Shown here: piece after piece, positions 47,596-60,700 of the stretch
Layout of the letters: every line of letters begins with the position of its first letter
Numbering within the stretch: the stretch's first letter is position 1
Source: Zingiber officinale
Taxonomy: Eukaryota > Streptophyta > Magnoliopsida > Zingiberales > Zingiberaceae
Direction of reading: 5' to 3'
Length of the DNA stretch: 64,000 nt
Assembly (NCBI RefSeq): GCF_018446385.1
Contig: NC_056000.1
Span: forward strand, 34,385,511 to 34,449,510
Notes under the pieces: model-generated
What the model saw: the letters and a program-made list of their open reading frames with translations, nothing else
Told to the model about the DNA's origin: nothing
The model's database searches: none
Translations under genes and position numbers: made by a program

Positions 47596-49426
47596 TGTTG
47601 GGATTTTCGAGCCGAAAAAAACGCTTTTTGCGTTGCGGAAACCTCGAAATCCCATGCCACCAGATCCGTGCGAAGATTAAAAGAATAAAACAATTTCATG
47701 TACATGTTTTTCTATCCTAGATCTACATTAGATCTACATGGTTAAGAGATTACCCTTGTAGCGAAGCTCTTCGCGAATCCCACTCGTCCAAAAGTTGTCG
47801 GATCTCGAGTGTGTTCAAGTGGACACACCTCTATACGTATCCACACGAACAATAGAGATGGAGAAAACACCTAGAGTGTGCTAGCACTCTAAAGGTGTTC
47901 GACTAAGGAGGAGGAGAGGGAGAGAAGAAGAAGTAAGGAGGAATAATAATGATCGATAATGAAAATAAGAGTAAAAAATGGCTCAAGTATTTTCATCTAA
48001 TGAAAATACTTAATGCTCATTAACACCATTAATGAGCCTCATTAATGAGCCTTAATGAGTATTTAATATTCTTCATTAAATGATCATTTTGAAACTCATT
48101 CGAAATTTGAATCTAAAATTCAAATTGAATTCCATTTATCATTGAATTCAAAATTCAATGAATATCATCATTAAGCCTCACTTGAGTCTAACTCAAGTCT
48201 AGCCTCACTTGAGTCTAACTCAAGTCTAACCTCACATGAGTCTAATTCAAGTCTAACCTCACTTGAGTCTAACTCAAGTCTAACCTCACTTGAGTCTAAC
48301 TCAAGTCTAACCTCACTTGAGTCTAACTCGAGTCTAACTCAATCGAGTCTTACTTAATTAATCTAATTTGGATTACTCTTAATCCAATTTGGTTCATCAC
48401 ATGAACCTAATCCTCTAGGTACATCAAATAAACATAATCTCCATCTAATTGCCCTTTGTGTGTGACCTTATAAGTTCTTGTAACGTTGGCAATGCTTCTA
48501 AACCCATTTAGAAGCATAAATAATGAGCGGTATCTAGCAACACATCATTACTACCCAAGTTACAAGAATGTTGAGATCCAACATCACCTTGTGACTACTA
48601 ATTATGACTCTTCACAATATATGACAAGTGTCCTTCTATCCTTGACATCTAGATTGATCAATTTGAGGCATAGACGGTGTCATCCTCTGATCAATCTAAA
48701 TCTTGAACTCCAAGTAGACTCACTCTAATCAAATGAACTCAATATCTCATATTGACTCATTTGGGCATGGCCATGCACTTAGTGGTCTCACTCTATCAAG
48801 AATAACGATGTCACTCCCGTTATATAGGAGGGATAGATCTCATATACATCACTCACATCCCTCCGCATAATTTGTTACATATCCAGTAATCGCCTTTATA
48901 GTCCACCCAATTACGAGTGACGTTTGACGAAACCAAAGTATGTAACTCCTTATGTAGGAACCATGGTGACTTCAGGTCCAAGGACTAATAGTCATACTAA
49001 TAGCCACATGAGAAAGTATATGACACTCATATAACGATCCATGATACTTTCTTATGGCGGGTCATTCAATATACATTCTCCAATGCATGCCCATGTATCA
49101 ACTTGATATCTCTATATCCATGACTTATGAGATCAAGTCATCAAGTTGACCTACATGCTAGTCTCGTCGCATTAACATTGCCCCTGAATGTTAATACTTG
49201 ACTAGGAATGATTAAGAGTAGTGTTCTCTATACCATCTCACTATCAATTCAACCAATCAATTAATATAGATAAGAACCTTCTACTCAATGACGCTATTAT
49301 ACTTAGTTATTTGACACCACAAGTAAGTATAATAACTAAAACAAATACTTTTATATACATAAGAATATGATACAATGAGTTCATACAACAATCATCATAT
49401 GATTAACTTTAGGACTCTAACTAACA
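47596..49426 (-). repeat. Element B 5' LTR (1831 bp)
   Basis: It begins TGTTGGGATTTTCGAG and ends CTAACTAACA. It has the longer form of the 27-bp minisatellite (48178-48339) but lacks about 20 bp present in the left LTR near 15980. It preserves the empty site of element A (CAACAATCATCATATG at 49386). Confidence 0.9.
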
Positions 49427-49431
49427 GGAGA

Positions 49432-49931
49432 TACACAACTTGAAGAGTCCATCGGCCGGTTGAAGGAAAACACAACCAAAGCTGACAAGGAGAAAAACAG
49501 ACAGAGGGGATCACACGTCACATTCTGCAGCCCCCACCAACACACCCGACACCTGCACCTTCCTTCTCCCTCACCAACGACCGGCGCCCACTCCTTCCAC
49601 CATCGCCAGTTGGCTCACTCTTTCATCTCCTCTGCAACTGTCGTCGTCCACCATAATCAAGTGAAAAGTTCATTGAAGCCCTGGTGATGTGCTTTTGGGT
49701 TGTGTTATTTTCATGTGGATCGAGGAGAAAGGGAGTTCAGTGGGAAGAGAATTGTACCACAAGAGAAGCAAAGAAGTCAATATGTTTCAAATATACAATG
49801 TGGATTCTGACAATACAACGGAATTACATCCTCGTATTAATTTGGGTTGCTATTTTTAGACCCCTTGTCATTAAAAGAAAAATCATTGTAGCTGAAAGAA
49901 ATATATTTTTTTAATAATTTTAATATTAGAG

Positions 49932-49964
<33 letters not shown>

Positions 49965-51442
49965 TTGAAATGACCGATAAAATTAGGTCGCCTTAGCCTA
50001 CCCAGCCCACGTCACAGGTCGGCCAGCGCTTCTTGGCACATCACAACTCTCGCAGGCCCATGTCAATGCTACTAAAATCACGTTGAGCTTGATCAGATCA
50101 TTAGCATGCAGCCCGACACCCTCTTATATACTCCAACTATACTACTACTACTACCTACTTATTGTCAGTAATCAAGTATATACCTAACGGCGAAGTTTCA
50201 TTTGCAGTTTCACGTTGGAGTTGGAGTGGAATTGGAATTGGAATTTCTAGAGACAAGTTGCTCTCATCGTTCCCTCCGATTGCTTTGCTTTGTGTTCCGT
50301 CTGAAAGCAGAGAAAATGAAAAGTTAAGAATGTGAGTTGGAAGTTTAATATAGTGAATACTACATGTGTTTTTGTAATACAAAAGTGTCAGTGCTGGATC
50401 AGGAAGAGATTCTTGATGTTGACCCTCTGATATTTAAATCAGTCTCCGGTGATATAGAAAATAATAGAAAAATTGTAACAAAAGAACGTATAACATGATG
50501 AAGTTGAACATACTTCCTCCTATAAATGGGAATCATTTTATAGCGTCATTGTAGTGTCTATGCACACATCTCAAAGTATGTACACATTTTCCCGAGTGTC
50601 CTATGAAAAGACAAGTCGAAAAGTATTCCTGACACATTTCCTTGAGCAAACATTTATATCTCCGATATGACAGACTGAAAGTTTTCAAGTACTATTTGCC
50701 TGCGGAACATACTTTTTTGTTAGTGGCGCACACCCCGAAAAAGATACGACGAGATACTTAGGTGGATCTTGGTGCAAGACAATCGGATTCCGCTCGGCAA
50801 GGGCACCCCCACTCGGCTGTGTCCCTCGAATCTGCCGGCACGTTTCCTTCCTTGTTTCTTGACTATCATTGGTTATCTTCATCCGACCAACCATGTCCTC
50901 CTATCGACGAAACAAGCTCGTTGTGGCTTGTCGTTTACCTCTTGACTTCGTCTGTTGACATTAGGCGAGCCATTCGATACTCTTTTTGGACCGTTCGATA
51001 CCCTTTCTAGGCCGATCGACCCTCACATTCGTCTGATTATCCGACTCGGCTGGCCTCCGATCGAACCCCTTTGACCATTTTTAACCTCAATCTACACGTC
51101 AACTGACTTTTTTTTTTTACGTTTGACCTACTTTTAATGGAATCCTTCTTTATCGTCACATCACTCTGCGTTGCTTTGCACTGCTTTGCAGGAAGTCCAT
51201 GGACAACTACGAAAAGTCGCAGGAATGAGACTTGAATGACAACGGTAAGTTAAGAATGGCAGCGAGTTCAAGTCCAAGTCGTCGATCCATCTTTTACTTT
51301 TGGCGAACAAGTGGGTGCCAAATTTCCAACAAGTGGGCATCCATGCTAATTCAATGAATTCACTTCAATCTCTCCTCTCTCTCTATCTTTTGCTTTCCTT
51401 TTATATTCCAATCACTTTTCCAGTTTTTTTTCCCTTCCAGTG
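49432..51442. other. Intergenic region upstream of the receptor kinase
   Basis: No gene is supported. A GC-rich patch (49500-49640) without domain similarity and an (ATT)n microsatellite (49932-49965) are present. At 50700-51070 there are TCGATAC- and CCGATCGA-rich words resembling LTR debris. The 300 bp before the kinase start are pyrimidine-rich and presumably contain its 5' untranslated region. Confidence 0.5.
49932..49965. repeat. (ATT)n microsatellite
   Basis: About eleven consecutive ATT units. Confidence 0.95.
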
Positions 51443-53593
51443 ATGATCATGGAGGAGGAGAAGAATCCTTATCTCTACTCTTCTCTGTTCTCCCTTCTTT
51501 TCGTCTTCTCCAACTTTGGAGAAGCTGCAGGCTCTCACTGCCCTTCCTTTTCTTGTGGTCGGCTCCATAACCTCAGCCACCCTTTCCGCCGAAAAGGCGA
51601 TCCCTCCAGATGTGGAAGACCAGCTTACGAGCTCAACTGCGCCGGCGACGAAGCCGTCATCCACATCGGTGCTGCAGACTACTACGTTACCCAAGTGGAT
51701 CGTGAACACTACTATGACGAAATGATTGGATTGTATCTAGTGGATCCTAATTTCTCGGTCGACGGAACCTGTCATCTCCCCTCTCAAACTTTACTGCAAT
51801 TGGATACGCACGGCGAGTTCATTTTCGAAGATCAGACAGCTTGTTTCATGAATTGCACTAAAGAAATCCATGCTAGCAGTTACGTGCCTGTACCTTGCCT
51901 GAGCAGCCACAGCGACAGCAGTTTTACCTACGTCTTAGTTGGACTATCGGCATACGAACTACGACACCTCCAATCCTCATGCAAACCTTTGGCTTGTGTT
52001 CCCGTGCTTGTCGATTCTTCCTTGTCGTACCCTTCTCTTATGAAGAATATTTCTGCAGCTGAAGTGCATTCAATCCTACAAAAGGGGTTCCGTTGTTACA
52101 CAATCCGTCCTCCCTCCCTATCCGTGGCTATTCGTAGGTGTCTAAATGAGACTTTTTTAAGGTGCCTGCCATACCTCTGGAAACAATCACAAGCATTCCA
52201 TACGAGAAACCTCATTAATCTGTTGATCAAATCTGTTTATTTATCGTAGATTCTCGCATCATAACTACTCGGTACGCTCTGTTGTTTCCTACTTAATTAG
52301 AGGCGAGATACGATTTTTCGACTGCGCGAAGAGTTACTTTGGTTACTCCAGCAGGAGTTTTAAACTGATAACGGTTGCAGAGATATCAACTCAGATTGTG
52401 CTTATCTTGATAGGTATGTAGCTAGCAACTCTAGCTATTTTATATTTCTATGTCACTCACAGTATTTATGTCTTTGTGCTTCTAATTCAGCTCTAATGCT
52501 GCTCGGTCGGTATCTGCTCGCGCCCATGATAGTTTTCATCTTCCTTGCCTACAAATTATGGCTCGCTAAAGGGGAGATTGATATCGTAGAGAGGTTTCTT
52601 CGTAACCATCAAGTATTAGTGCCGAAGAGATATGCCTACTCTGAAATAGTCGCGATCACAAGGCATTTTAGAGATAAGTTGGGACAAGGAGGATTTGGAT
52701 CCGTGTTCAAAGGAGAGCTCCCTGGTGGTGTTCTTGTCGCTGTCAAATTGTTGGGGGATTCCAAATTGAATGGCGACGACTTCATCAATGAAGTTTCAAC
52801 TATCGGAAGGATTCATCATGTTCATGTGGTGAGACTAGTTGGATTTTGTGCTGAAGATTCCAAAAGAGCATTGGTCTATGAGTACATGGTTAATGGCTCG
52901 CTTGATAAGTATATTTTTGCCAACAGAACAAGCAATATGTTTACCTCAAACAAACTCATTGAGATTGCCACTGGTATTGCAAGAGGCATCGATTACTTGC
53001 ATAGGGGATGCGAGATGCAAATTTTACACTTCGACATCAAGCCTCATAATATTCTGCTCGATCGTAATTTCAATCCAAAGATCGCAGATTTTGGATTGGC
53101 AAAATTATACCCGAGGAACAAAGCTCTTGTGTCGGTTAGTGTCGCAAGAGGAACAATAGGATACATAGCTCCTGAACTAATATCTAGAAGCTTTGGAGTT
53201 ATATCTTACAAGGCCGATGTGTATAGCTTTGGAATGCTGCTATTGGAAATGGCAGGAAAGAGGAGGAATGTAAATCCTCACATGGAGAATTCAAGCCAAG
53301 TTTACTATCCCTCTTGGATTTATGACAAACTCTCTCAATTAGATGAGCCACGACTAGATAACACATTTGAGATAGAATCTTTGGAGAAAAAGTTGGCCTT
53401 AATTGGATTGTGGTGCATTCAAACTAAATCATACGATCGGCCGACAATGAGTAGAGTATTAGAGATGCTAGAAACTGATGTTGAGACTCTACCATTGCCA
53501 CCCAAGCCGTTTCATTCCTCAACCGATACAATTCCAATAGGTGAGCCTTGCTCAAATTCGACAACCATGGAGTTAGAAAGCATTTCAGAATGA
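51443..53593 (+). CDS. LRK10L/WAK-like receptor-like kinase
   Basis: Three exons, 51443-52161, 52301-52413 and 52491-53593, join in frame with GT-AG introns of 139 and 77 bp to give 644 residues. After a signal-like hydrophobic start (YSSLFSLLFVFSNFGEAAG) comes a cysteine-rich GUB_WAK galacturonan-binding-type domain (HCPSFSCGRLHNLSHPFRRK, residues about 30-110). A transmembrane segment lies around 264-299, and then a Ser/Thr kinase: glycine loop GQGGFGSV (343-350), Lys363 in VAVK, HFDIKPHN (457-464), DFG (477-479), APE (504-506). Phe instead of Arg before the catalytic Asp makes it a non-RD kinase, as usual in LRK10L proteins, many of which act in stress or defence signalling at the plasma membrane (family knowledge). 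The typical second cysteine-rich extracellular domain (WAK_assoc C-terminus) looks reduced. Start chosen at the first ATG before the signal; an in-frame ATG at 51449 is an alternative. Convergent with the next gene. Confidence 0.9.
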
Positions 53594-54738
53594 GAAATCA
53601 TTGTTTGTCATTTGGATGTGTCTTTGTATATCTCTTAATGTTAATTATCGTCCGTAAGTTAAGTCTTTACTTTCAGGTAAGGGTGTTGTTACTTAAAAGT
53701 ATAAGAACCTTGTTTTGGGTTTACAAACTTTGTTATAATTCCTTTTGAAATGTATTTATAGTAAACTCATATTCAGTTTAATTATATGTTTTCTAATTGT
53801 TTAGTTTTAGCTTAGATAAGAAAGATGCGTTGCTGTTGATGTTGTTATCTTTTATGTTTCCATTGAAAAACTCATTTTCTGTGGTTCAATTAAGTTTTCT
53901 TGATTTTGTCAGTAAAATTGTGGCTTTTATTTCTCTTTTGAAAAATCATTTGAGTGAACAATAGTTCTCATAATATCTGAATTAAGTCTGAAAAATTTAC
54001 AGAATAATAAAAAAAAGGTAACATGCATGGAATGCCCCTTGTACTTTCTTTTCGCATAACAACAACCTGAACTGTCTTTATGAATTCATGTTTAAAGAGC
54101 ATTACATAAAAGCACACTTCATGATTATCAGCTTAACAAAATTAAGATGTAATATTCTGATAGATTTACAATTAAAATAACATCATAATTGAGAGAAATC
54201 CATACATCTTGTGTGCTCAAAAGATTTTCCAATACATACTAAAAAGGGCAGCTCGGTACATGAATCTCTCACTATGCGAGGTCCCGGGGAAGGATCCATT
54301 GTACGTAACCTTACCCTGCTCTTTGCAAGAGACTGTTTTCAGGATTCAAAACCGTGACCTTTTGATCACAAAGCAATAATTTTCCAATACATACTATGTC
54401 GTCAAATATCTTCTAGACGGTAATTGGATTATCGACATGGAAGGAAATGACATATTAGCATTTGACAATGGGATGAATTTAGCTGGAGTTGTTCCAATTA
54501 ATCATTTACATAATTGCTAAGCATTTCACCTAATTTCTATACAAGCCTACTTCATAGCTCCATCTTTTTTACACTACTCTCTACATTCTTTTGGCTCATC
54601 CATGCAATCAAAATCAGATCTTCTCTTTATGCTGCTGATATAATCTTAGTTTCTTTGAGTCTACGAGCATAGGAAGCACACGTTTATTTATATTTTTCAC
54701 ACCGCAATGCCGAAGGTTTACTACTGCACAAGAGCATC
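53594..54738. other. Intergenic region between convergent genes
   Basis: Probably the 3' untranslated regions of the kinase and the transporter plus a SINE (54242-54378). Otherwise AT-rich, with no gene seen. Confidence 0.6.
54242..54378 (-). mobile_element. tRNA-derived SINE, Au-like
   Basis: A 137-bp body flanked by the exact 18-bp duplication ATTTTCCAATACATACTA (54224-54241 and 54379-54396). Read on the minus strand it begins near the tRNA-like head, with a B-box-like GGTCACGGTTTTGAATCC, and ends CCGAGCTGCCCTTTTT. The GGTCACGG..GAATCC and GCAGGGTAAGG words match the plant Au SINE as I remember it (not searched). The A-box end is truncated. Such elements are moved by LINE machinery. Confidence 0.75.
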
Positions 54739-57700
54739 TCAAGGCTGTGCTATAAGAGGCGCTTCGATAGCTTCTTCACCGCATGGCCTTTTGTTGTTAG
54801 CAGTTGCTTTATCGGGACGTTCAAGGTTAAGCATACAAGCGTGGCCAAGCGAAATGACCTATTTATTATGATAAAAGTAATCGAGTGTATCTCATGGTGA
54901 AGTTTTATGTTGGAATTGCTAGTCAAATGTTGAGTGTTGTATGATGAAAGAAACATACCATAGAGATTGAAGCAACAAGGATGCTGAAACCTTTGAAATC
55001 GAAAGGGGCATCACTTGAAATAAAAAGAGCTGAAGGAATCAAATATTGGAAAGATTCGATGATTTAGTTAGAAGAAGCAATTGAGGTTATGCTGCCTATA
55101 AATCTGAATCAAGTGTTCTACTTACATGTCAGTGGGCTCATTACAATAGGCGACAGCAAACTTGCAATGGATTGCACACCAGCAATCAGTCCTTGTGCTT
55201 TTCCCTGTGATATTATCGATAGTGAGCAGGAAAACAACATTTTCTTCCCTTACAATTAGAGAGAATTTGTTAGAAATGAGACTGATCCGTTCACCAAATT
55301 TTCTTTTACTGCATGAATTTGCACAACTGTTAAACCATTTTTACACTTCTAAATTTAGATTTTGAGACTTCGATCCTAAAAAAGAACCGAAGATCCACAG
55401 CATAATTGTTGGTTAGAATCAAATGAACAAGATCACAGATTGGCTAGAATAGAAATAGGAGGGAATTTATTCCTCCCAACCCAAAACCATGCATGCCCTG
55501 CTGATATCAACCGACATTCAGTTGATCGAATAATTTTGCATGTTTTCCTACCTAACACCAATCTAAGATCATTTTTTTGTTGTTTTGTATAGAGCAACCT
55601 TCAAGGTATGCTCAGGGGAGTTGCAAGCTTTATAAGTTTTGGAAGGTAACTTATGGACTTGAAAAAGTCTATGAGGAAGGTTTCGAAAGTGCTGCTGAGT
55701 TTCATGTCTTTGCGCGAGCACTAATATCATTTCAAATTTGTTAGACCCACTGCATCTGAAGTTGTGATACTGACAGTTTAAGTAACTAACTAGCAACGGA
55801 GATTGATGGGCGTGGTACCATAAGCAATTGGAAATGTAATAAAGAACTGGATAGAGAAATGATGAAGAGGAAAGAAGACGAGCAAAGAACAAGAAGTTAT
55901 AAATGAGAATAGAAGGAACAATTGAAACTAGGTAATGAAATTAATAGTCAGTCAGATAACAGAAATAAAACTTAGTATCACTGAGTAATGAAGTTACATG
56001 GAATAGATTATTTAGATCAACCGACTTGCCAATGCTAGACGAATGCCAAAGAGATTGAGGGAATACCTGATCACTTGAAATAGCCGCCTTTGAAATAATA
56101 GCAAAAGTCTGCCAATAAGGAGATCTCAGCTTAGCATTGGTTAAAAGTACAAAATGAAACTATCTACCATGGCATTTCTGATCCTTGCTTAACTTATAAT
56201 GATGACCCATTGATATAGGTATTGCATGTAAAGTTGTCAGTTTCTTTAGTACACATATTGAGTTCAAGCCTTAAGGAACAATAAACTTAGCAGGCGGCGA
56301 GTTACTTACAGATGGTTTAACAAGAACATAGATGACTCCAAATGATGCACTAAGGTAAGGAACCTGTAGAAATAATGTAATTAGAACTAAATATGCCTCG
56401 AACAGCATGTTCATATCTACTCTAAGTACTAAGTACTCGTAAGTCATAAATCTTGATGCAGTTCATGGTTTGGAAATCCAATTTGAGAAAGAAAACATAG
56501 GTTGGCATTAATTCTGATAAAAGCATACCCAACGAGCCCATGCAATGCCATAAAGTACACTCTGCAGAGAGAATATGCATTAGCACTGGATATATAAAGA
56601 AAAAAAATTATAAAAGTTGATAGATCTGAGAAGTTTAACTGACATAAGCTATTGAAGCAATCAAAGCAAGACAAAGTACACCCTTTTCTCCCATAATAGC
56701 ATTGATAAAAGGAAGAACCAAGATCTGAAATAAAAGAAGTCAGCAAATTCACATATCAAGCACATTTAAGGTTGTTAAGATAATACATTATCATTCTACA
56801 ATCAATCACTGACAACTGACTTAATAGAAAAAAAAATTCAGTAACCCACTGCGAACACTTTTGGGACACCTGAATGAAAATAACACTTAAAATATTCACA
56901 CTGATATTTGATTGGTATTTGTTGATGTCCAGATAATTATTCTGCATCAATAAAAGTACCAGTTATCTTCTTGGTTTAAAATGTAATAATATAAAACGAT
57001 AAAATGTGTCATCCTGAATTATTTATTTAATCGATCTTGTGTGTATTAAATTAACAAAAATAAGTTCTTACCAAGTCAAATACCAAATTTGTTAATGAAC
57101 GTTTGGTTCATTTACAACCCTTTAATTGGATACCGAGCAAGCCCCCATGTGGGAGGGCAATTTTCACCAACTTCGTCGGGATTCAACCTTGCTCCATTCT
57201 TCAAGTCTATCATATGATTACCAGTTCGGCTATGTCCTAGGGTTGGTTTAAAATGTAATTGGAAAAAATGATTAACCAAATCAATTATCGTCGAACTTGG
57301 GACGACCAGCCTGACTCCACGAAAGTTTCCCATCAGCTATTAGGGTAAATCGGAAAGCACTCATGGTGGAAGGCCCAGAAGCTTAGCATCCCTTGGTTGC
57401 GCGTCCTATTTGAAGGAAAAATTCTTATAAATGCACCATAGCTTAGCATCCCTTGGTTGTCCTTGGCTAGTTGTTTGTCTTCTAACTACAATATGAGTTA
57501 ACATTTGCATAACTCTTACACAGGAATGCTTCACAGTTTAATACATAGGAAAAATGAATACTAACGGGGCGAAACTGCAACAAGTGGATTCTTTCTTAAT
57601 TGACATGTGAAATTTGACTCTTAACTAGCAAAAGGAGTAATGTTCTAAATGGCGGTCGAGACGGCCGCCTAGGCGGGAGGCGGGTATCAACCACATCGTC

Positions 57701-60700
57701 GCTGAGGTAGTGCTTTTTTAGGCGGTAACTCACTTTCTTCTACCACTGCCGCGCTTGGAGTCACCGCTACTATCGTTTCGCCACCGCAACATGCCCGGAT
57801 GCAAGGCTTAGGTCCGACGACGAGTTCGGATATGTTGAGCGAGCTCGAAGGTGGCTTTCGGGCCCTAGGACGCTTCTATACACGTCGCGCAAGCCTGGAC
57901 ACGTCACCCAAGCTCGACGATGGGCCCAGAGCCGTCACCCAAATTCGGTGATAGGCCTCGACACATTGCTCATGCCCAGTGACACATTCAAAATCGTCGC
58001 ACGGTCCCGATAATGTGCCAAACTCATCGTCCGATTGAAACAGAGTACACGGGTAAGTTGCCAGCTAGGATTTAATTAAATTACTTCTAGGATTGGGATA
58101 ATTTAAATAGACTTAATTAAAACCTAATAAAATTATCCTATTAATTAATTATATATATATATATATATATATATTAAATATTTAGATTAAATATTTAATT
58201 TTTAATCAATATATTTGATTAAAAGTAAATATTATAAAGAATAATGATTATTTATAATACCATGTATAAGAAAAGTAAAAAATATTCAACCGTCTAGACA
58301 CTGCATAAGTACCGCTTAGGCAGTCGAAACGATAGGCAATCACTAACCGCCCCGGTACCGCCTATTACCATTTACAATACTGAAAAGGAGGAAGAGAATT
58401 CAGTATAGTAACAGATAAGAATGATACAAATAACAGGAATTATCCATTATGTATGACATAATTTAGGAACGCAGGGAGCGATTTATCACTTGTCATAGTA
58501 CCTGAGAAAATATAGATCCAAAGCTAACCATCAATAGGATCTCTGAGAACTGGTTTTTGTTGAATCCAAAGGCCGCCTTAAGATAGTACTGCAAGCAGAC
58601 TTATGCATATAAGTTCCACGCATTGGGATTTAGGACGTGAGAACAACAACAAAAGAACTTAAAATTAAGAATTCAATGACAAAAATCTACTGTACAAGTA
58701 AAGAAAAGTGTGAGATTTATACCAGCAAGATGCTACTGATGCCAGACATTCCCAGTTCATAGAAGAAGGAGATTAATGAGATGCGCTTGAGAGTTTCACT
58801 ACATATTTTTTGGATACTCTAGTTAGCGAAACATAACAGTATCATCTTTCCACTAAGATACCTACTACAACAAAAGCTTGAAATTTATGTTGCAAAGTGA
58901 ATTGAACAATGCACTCAGGATAGATAGATGAAATCAGTTCCTTTTGACCAATTCTAAGAAAACAGTGCACAAGCTTAACAGGTATGCTAAAGAAGGTAAA
59001 CTGCAAAAACTCATTTTTAAAATCATAGTCAACTGATAAAAATTTACCTATTGCGAAAGACAAAAATAGTATCTTTTATTGAGTTCCAACGTTCTATGAT
59101 CACATTGAGAAAAATGGTTGAACATGATCTGTTATCACTTTGTCTTGGAGCAGCCCTGAGAGTCTCAATGAGAAATACTTTCATGTATATTGTGGAGCAA
59201 ACCAACAAACAAATTGACACCTACATGCATCAAACAATAAGATGACACATGAATGAGATGTATTTCAGTGTTGATAAAGGACAGATTTTATAAATATTGT
59301 CTAGAACATGCCTCAAATATCCATTCTTCAGGTAGAAAACGTGCTAAGATGTTTCCCAGCACATGAGCGGCAGAGAAAAGCCCAGTAATCCAACCAAATG
59401 CTACAGATCTCTTGCCAACCTCAATGACATCAGCCTAGATTAATGTTGAAATATAAATTTAAGTGATTGTAGTCACATTAATCAAGAAGACATACGTAAA
59501 AAATCATGAACCAAGACATATGAAGTATTTGTTAATAAATGGTTTAAGGGGAAACTGGTGAGGACACGGTATCAAATATTTGGTTGAAGTGTATGTTCTT
59601 TTGCAGCATTTTTTCCTTAATCAAAGGCTAATGACAAAGGGTGCAACATAAAGCAGAGTTCATAAACATATTTGCATCAACCTTTTATGGGGAGGCTTAT
59701 TAAAATCTCATGTTACACACACATTTAGGTATGTTTAATGTTCATGGAAACCTTTCGTCTTTATATGATAATAAATTAAAGAAATAAAGTATCGACAGTA
59801 TATTGTAGGTGTAATTGGCAGAATCAAGGTATGTCACTATGTCAGTGCTGCTTAAAATTATTCATAGACAGGTAATCCACTTAATTCCTTCCAATATATA
59901 TAAAAGGAAGGAGAAACTCTTACAGCATAAGCAATTGCTATGCACGATATGCTTCCTTGACTAAATATGTAGGATATTGTGCGAAGTACAAAGTGCACGT
60001 AAACAGCTGCCCTGGAATCATCCCAAGCAAGTATGGCTGAAATTGCAGCATACAAAAGTGAATGTTAAAAAGAAAAAAACGAATTACTTAAAAAAGGTAG
60101 ATCGATAGATAGAGAATTTAAGTTATCTTTGGTCGTACAAAGACATTGAAATGGAATGTAAAATGAATTTTAGTAATAATAAATATCATTACTGCTCTTA
60201 CTAAACTACTGTTGCTTTATGTTTAATGGACAAGATTATGCAGATAATGTTTTAGAAAAAGAAAAAAATAGCTTAATTTTAAATAATCTTTACAGAAATG
60301 ATCATGCCAGACTAGATGAATTAAATGACCTATATATATCACACGAATTATAGGGAAAATTAGAAGTGAAGAAGCATACCAAATGGCACTATGGATGTGG
60401 AAATAGTAATCAGAAGGAGTGGTTTACGCCCATACTCATCTGCTAGCTGACCCAAGAGGGGAAGAACCACCATTTTAAATATGCCTACAACCTATAGAAA
60501 CAGTGAATTTCTAATCAAGAAATAGCAAGATCAACGTCTTAATTGATCTTAGAGTCTATTGAAGGAGTTGACCTTAGTGACAGAAAATAAAGAAAAACAC
60601 TACAAACATATTCCAGGCAATCGCTCATTCAATTTGTAGAGATACTAAAAATCTAAAGAGACAAATTTATTTAAAATTCCAGGTTTTTCGAATGAGTCAA

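Larger units (their letters stand above)
15199..49426 (-). mobile_element. Ty1/copia retrotransposon B, expanded to 34.2 kb by nested insertions
   Basis: Terminal direct repeats TGTTGGGATTTTCGAG...CTAACTAACA lie at both ends, and the exact duplication GGAGA flanks it (15194-15198, 49427-49431). The coding strand is minus: polypurine tract next to the left (3') LTR, methionine-tRNA primer site next to the right (5') LTR. Without A, C and their duplications it would be about 8.7 kb with an internal region of about 5.1 kb. Gene order gag, protease, integrase, RT, RNase H on the minus strand is copia type. All coding parts are disrupted. Confidence 0.95.

Noticed and set aside
51401-51709. 102-codon minus-strand frame
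   Set aside because: Antisense shadow of exon 1 of the receptor kinase.
58842-59063. 73-codon minus-strand frame between MFS exons 5 and 6
   Set aside because: It overlaps the exon 5 boundary in another frame and is intronic; the exon chain is complete without it.
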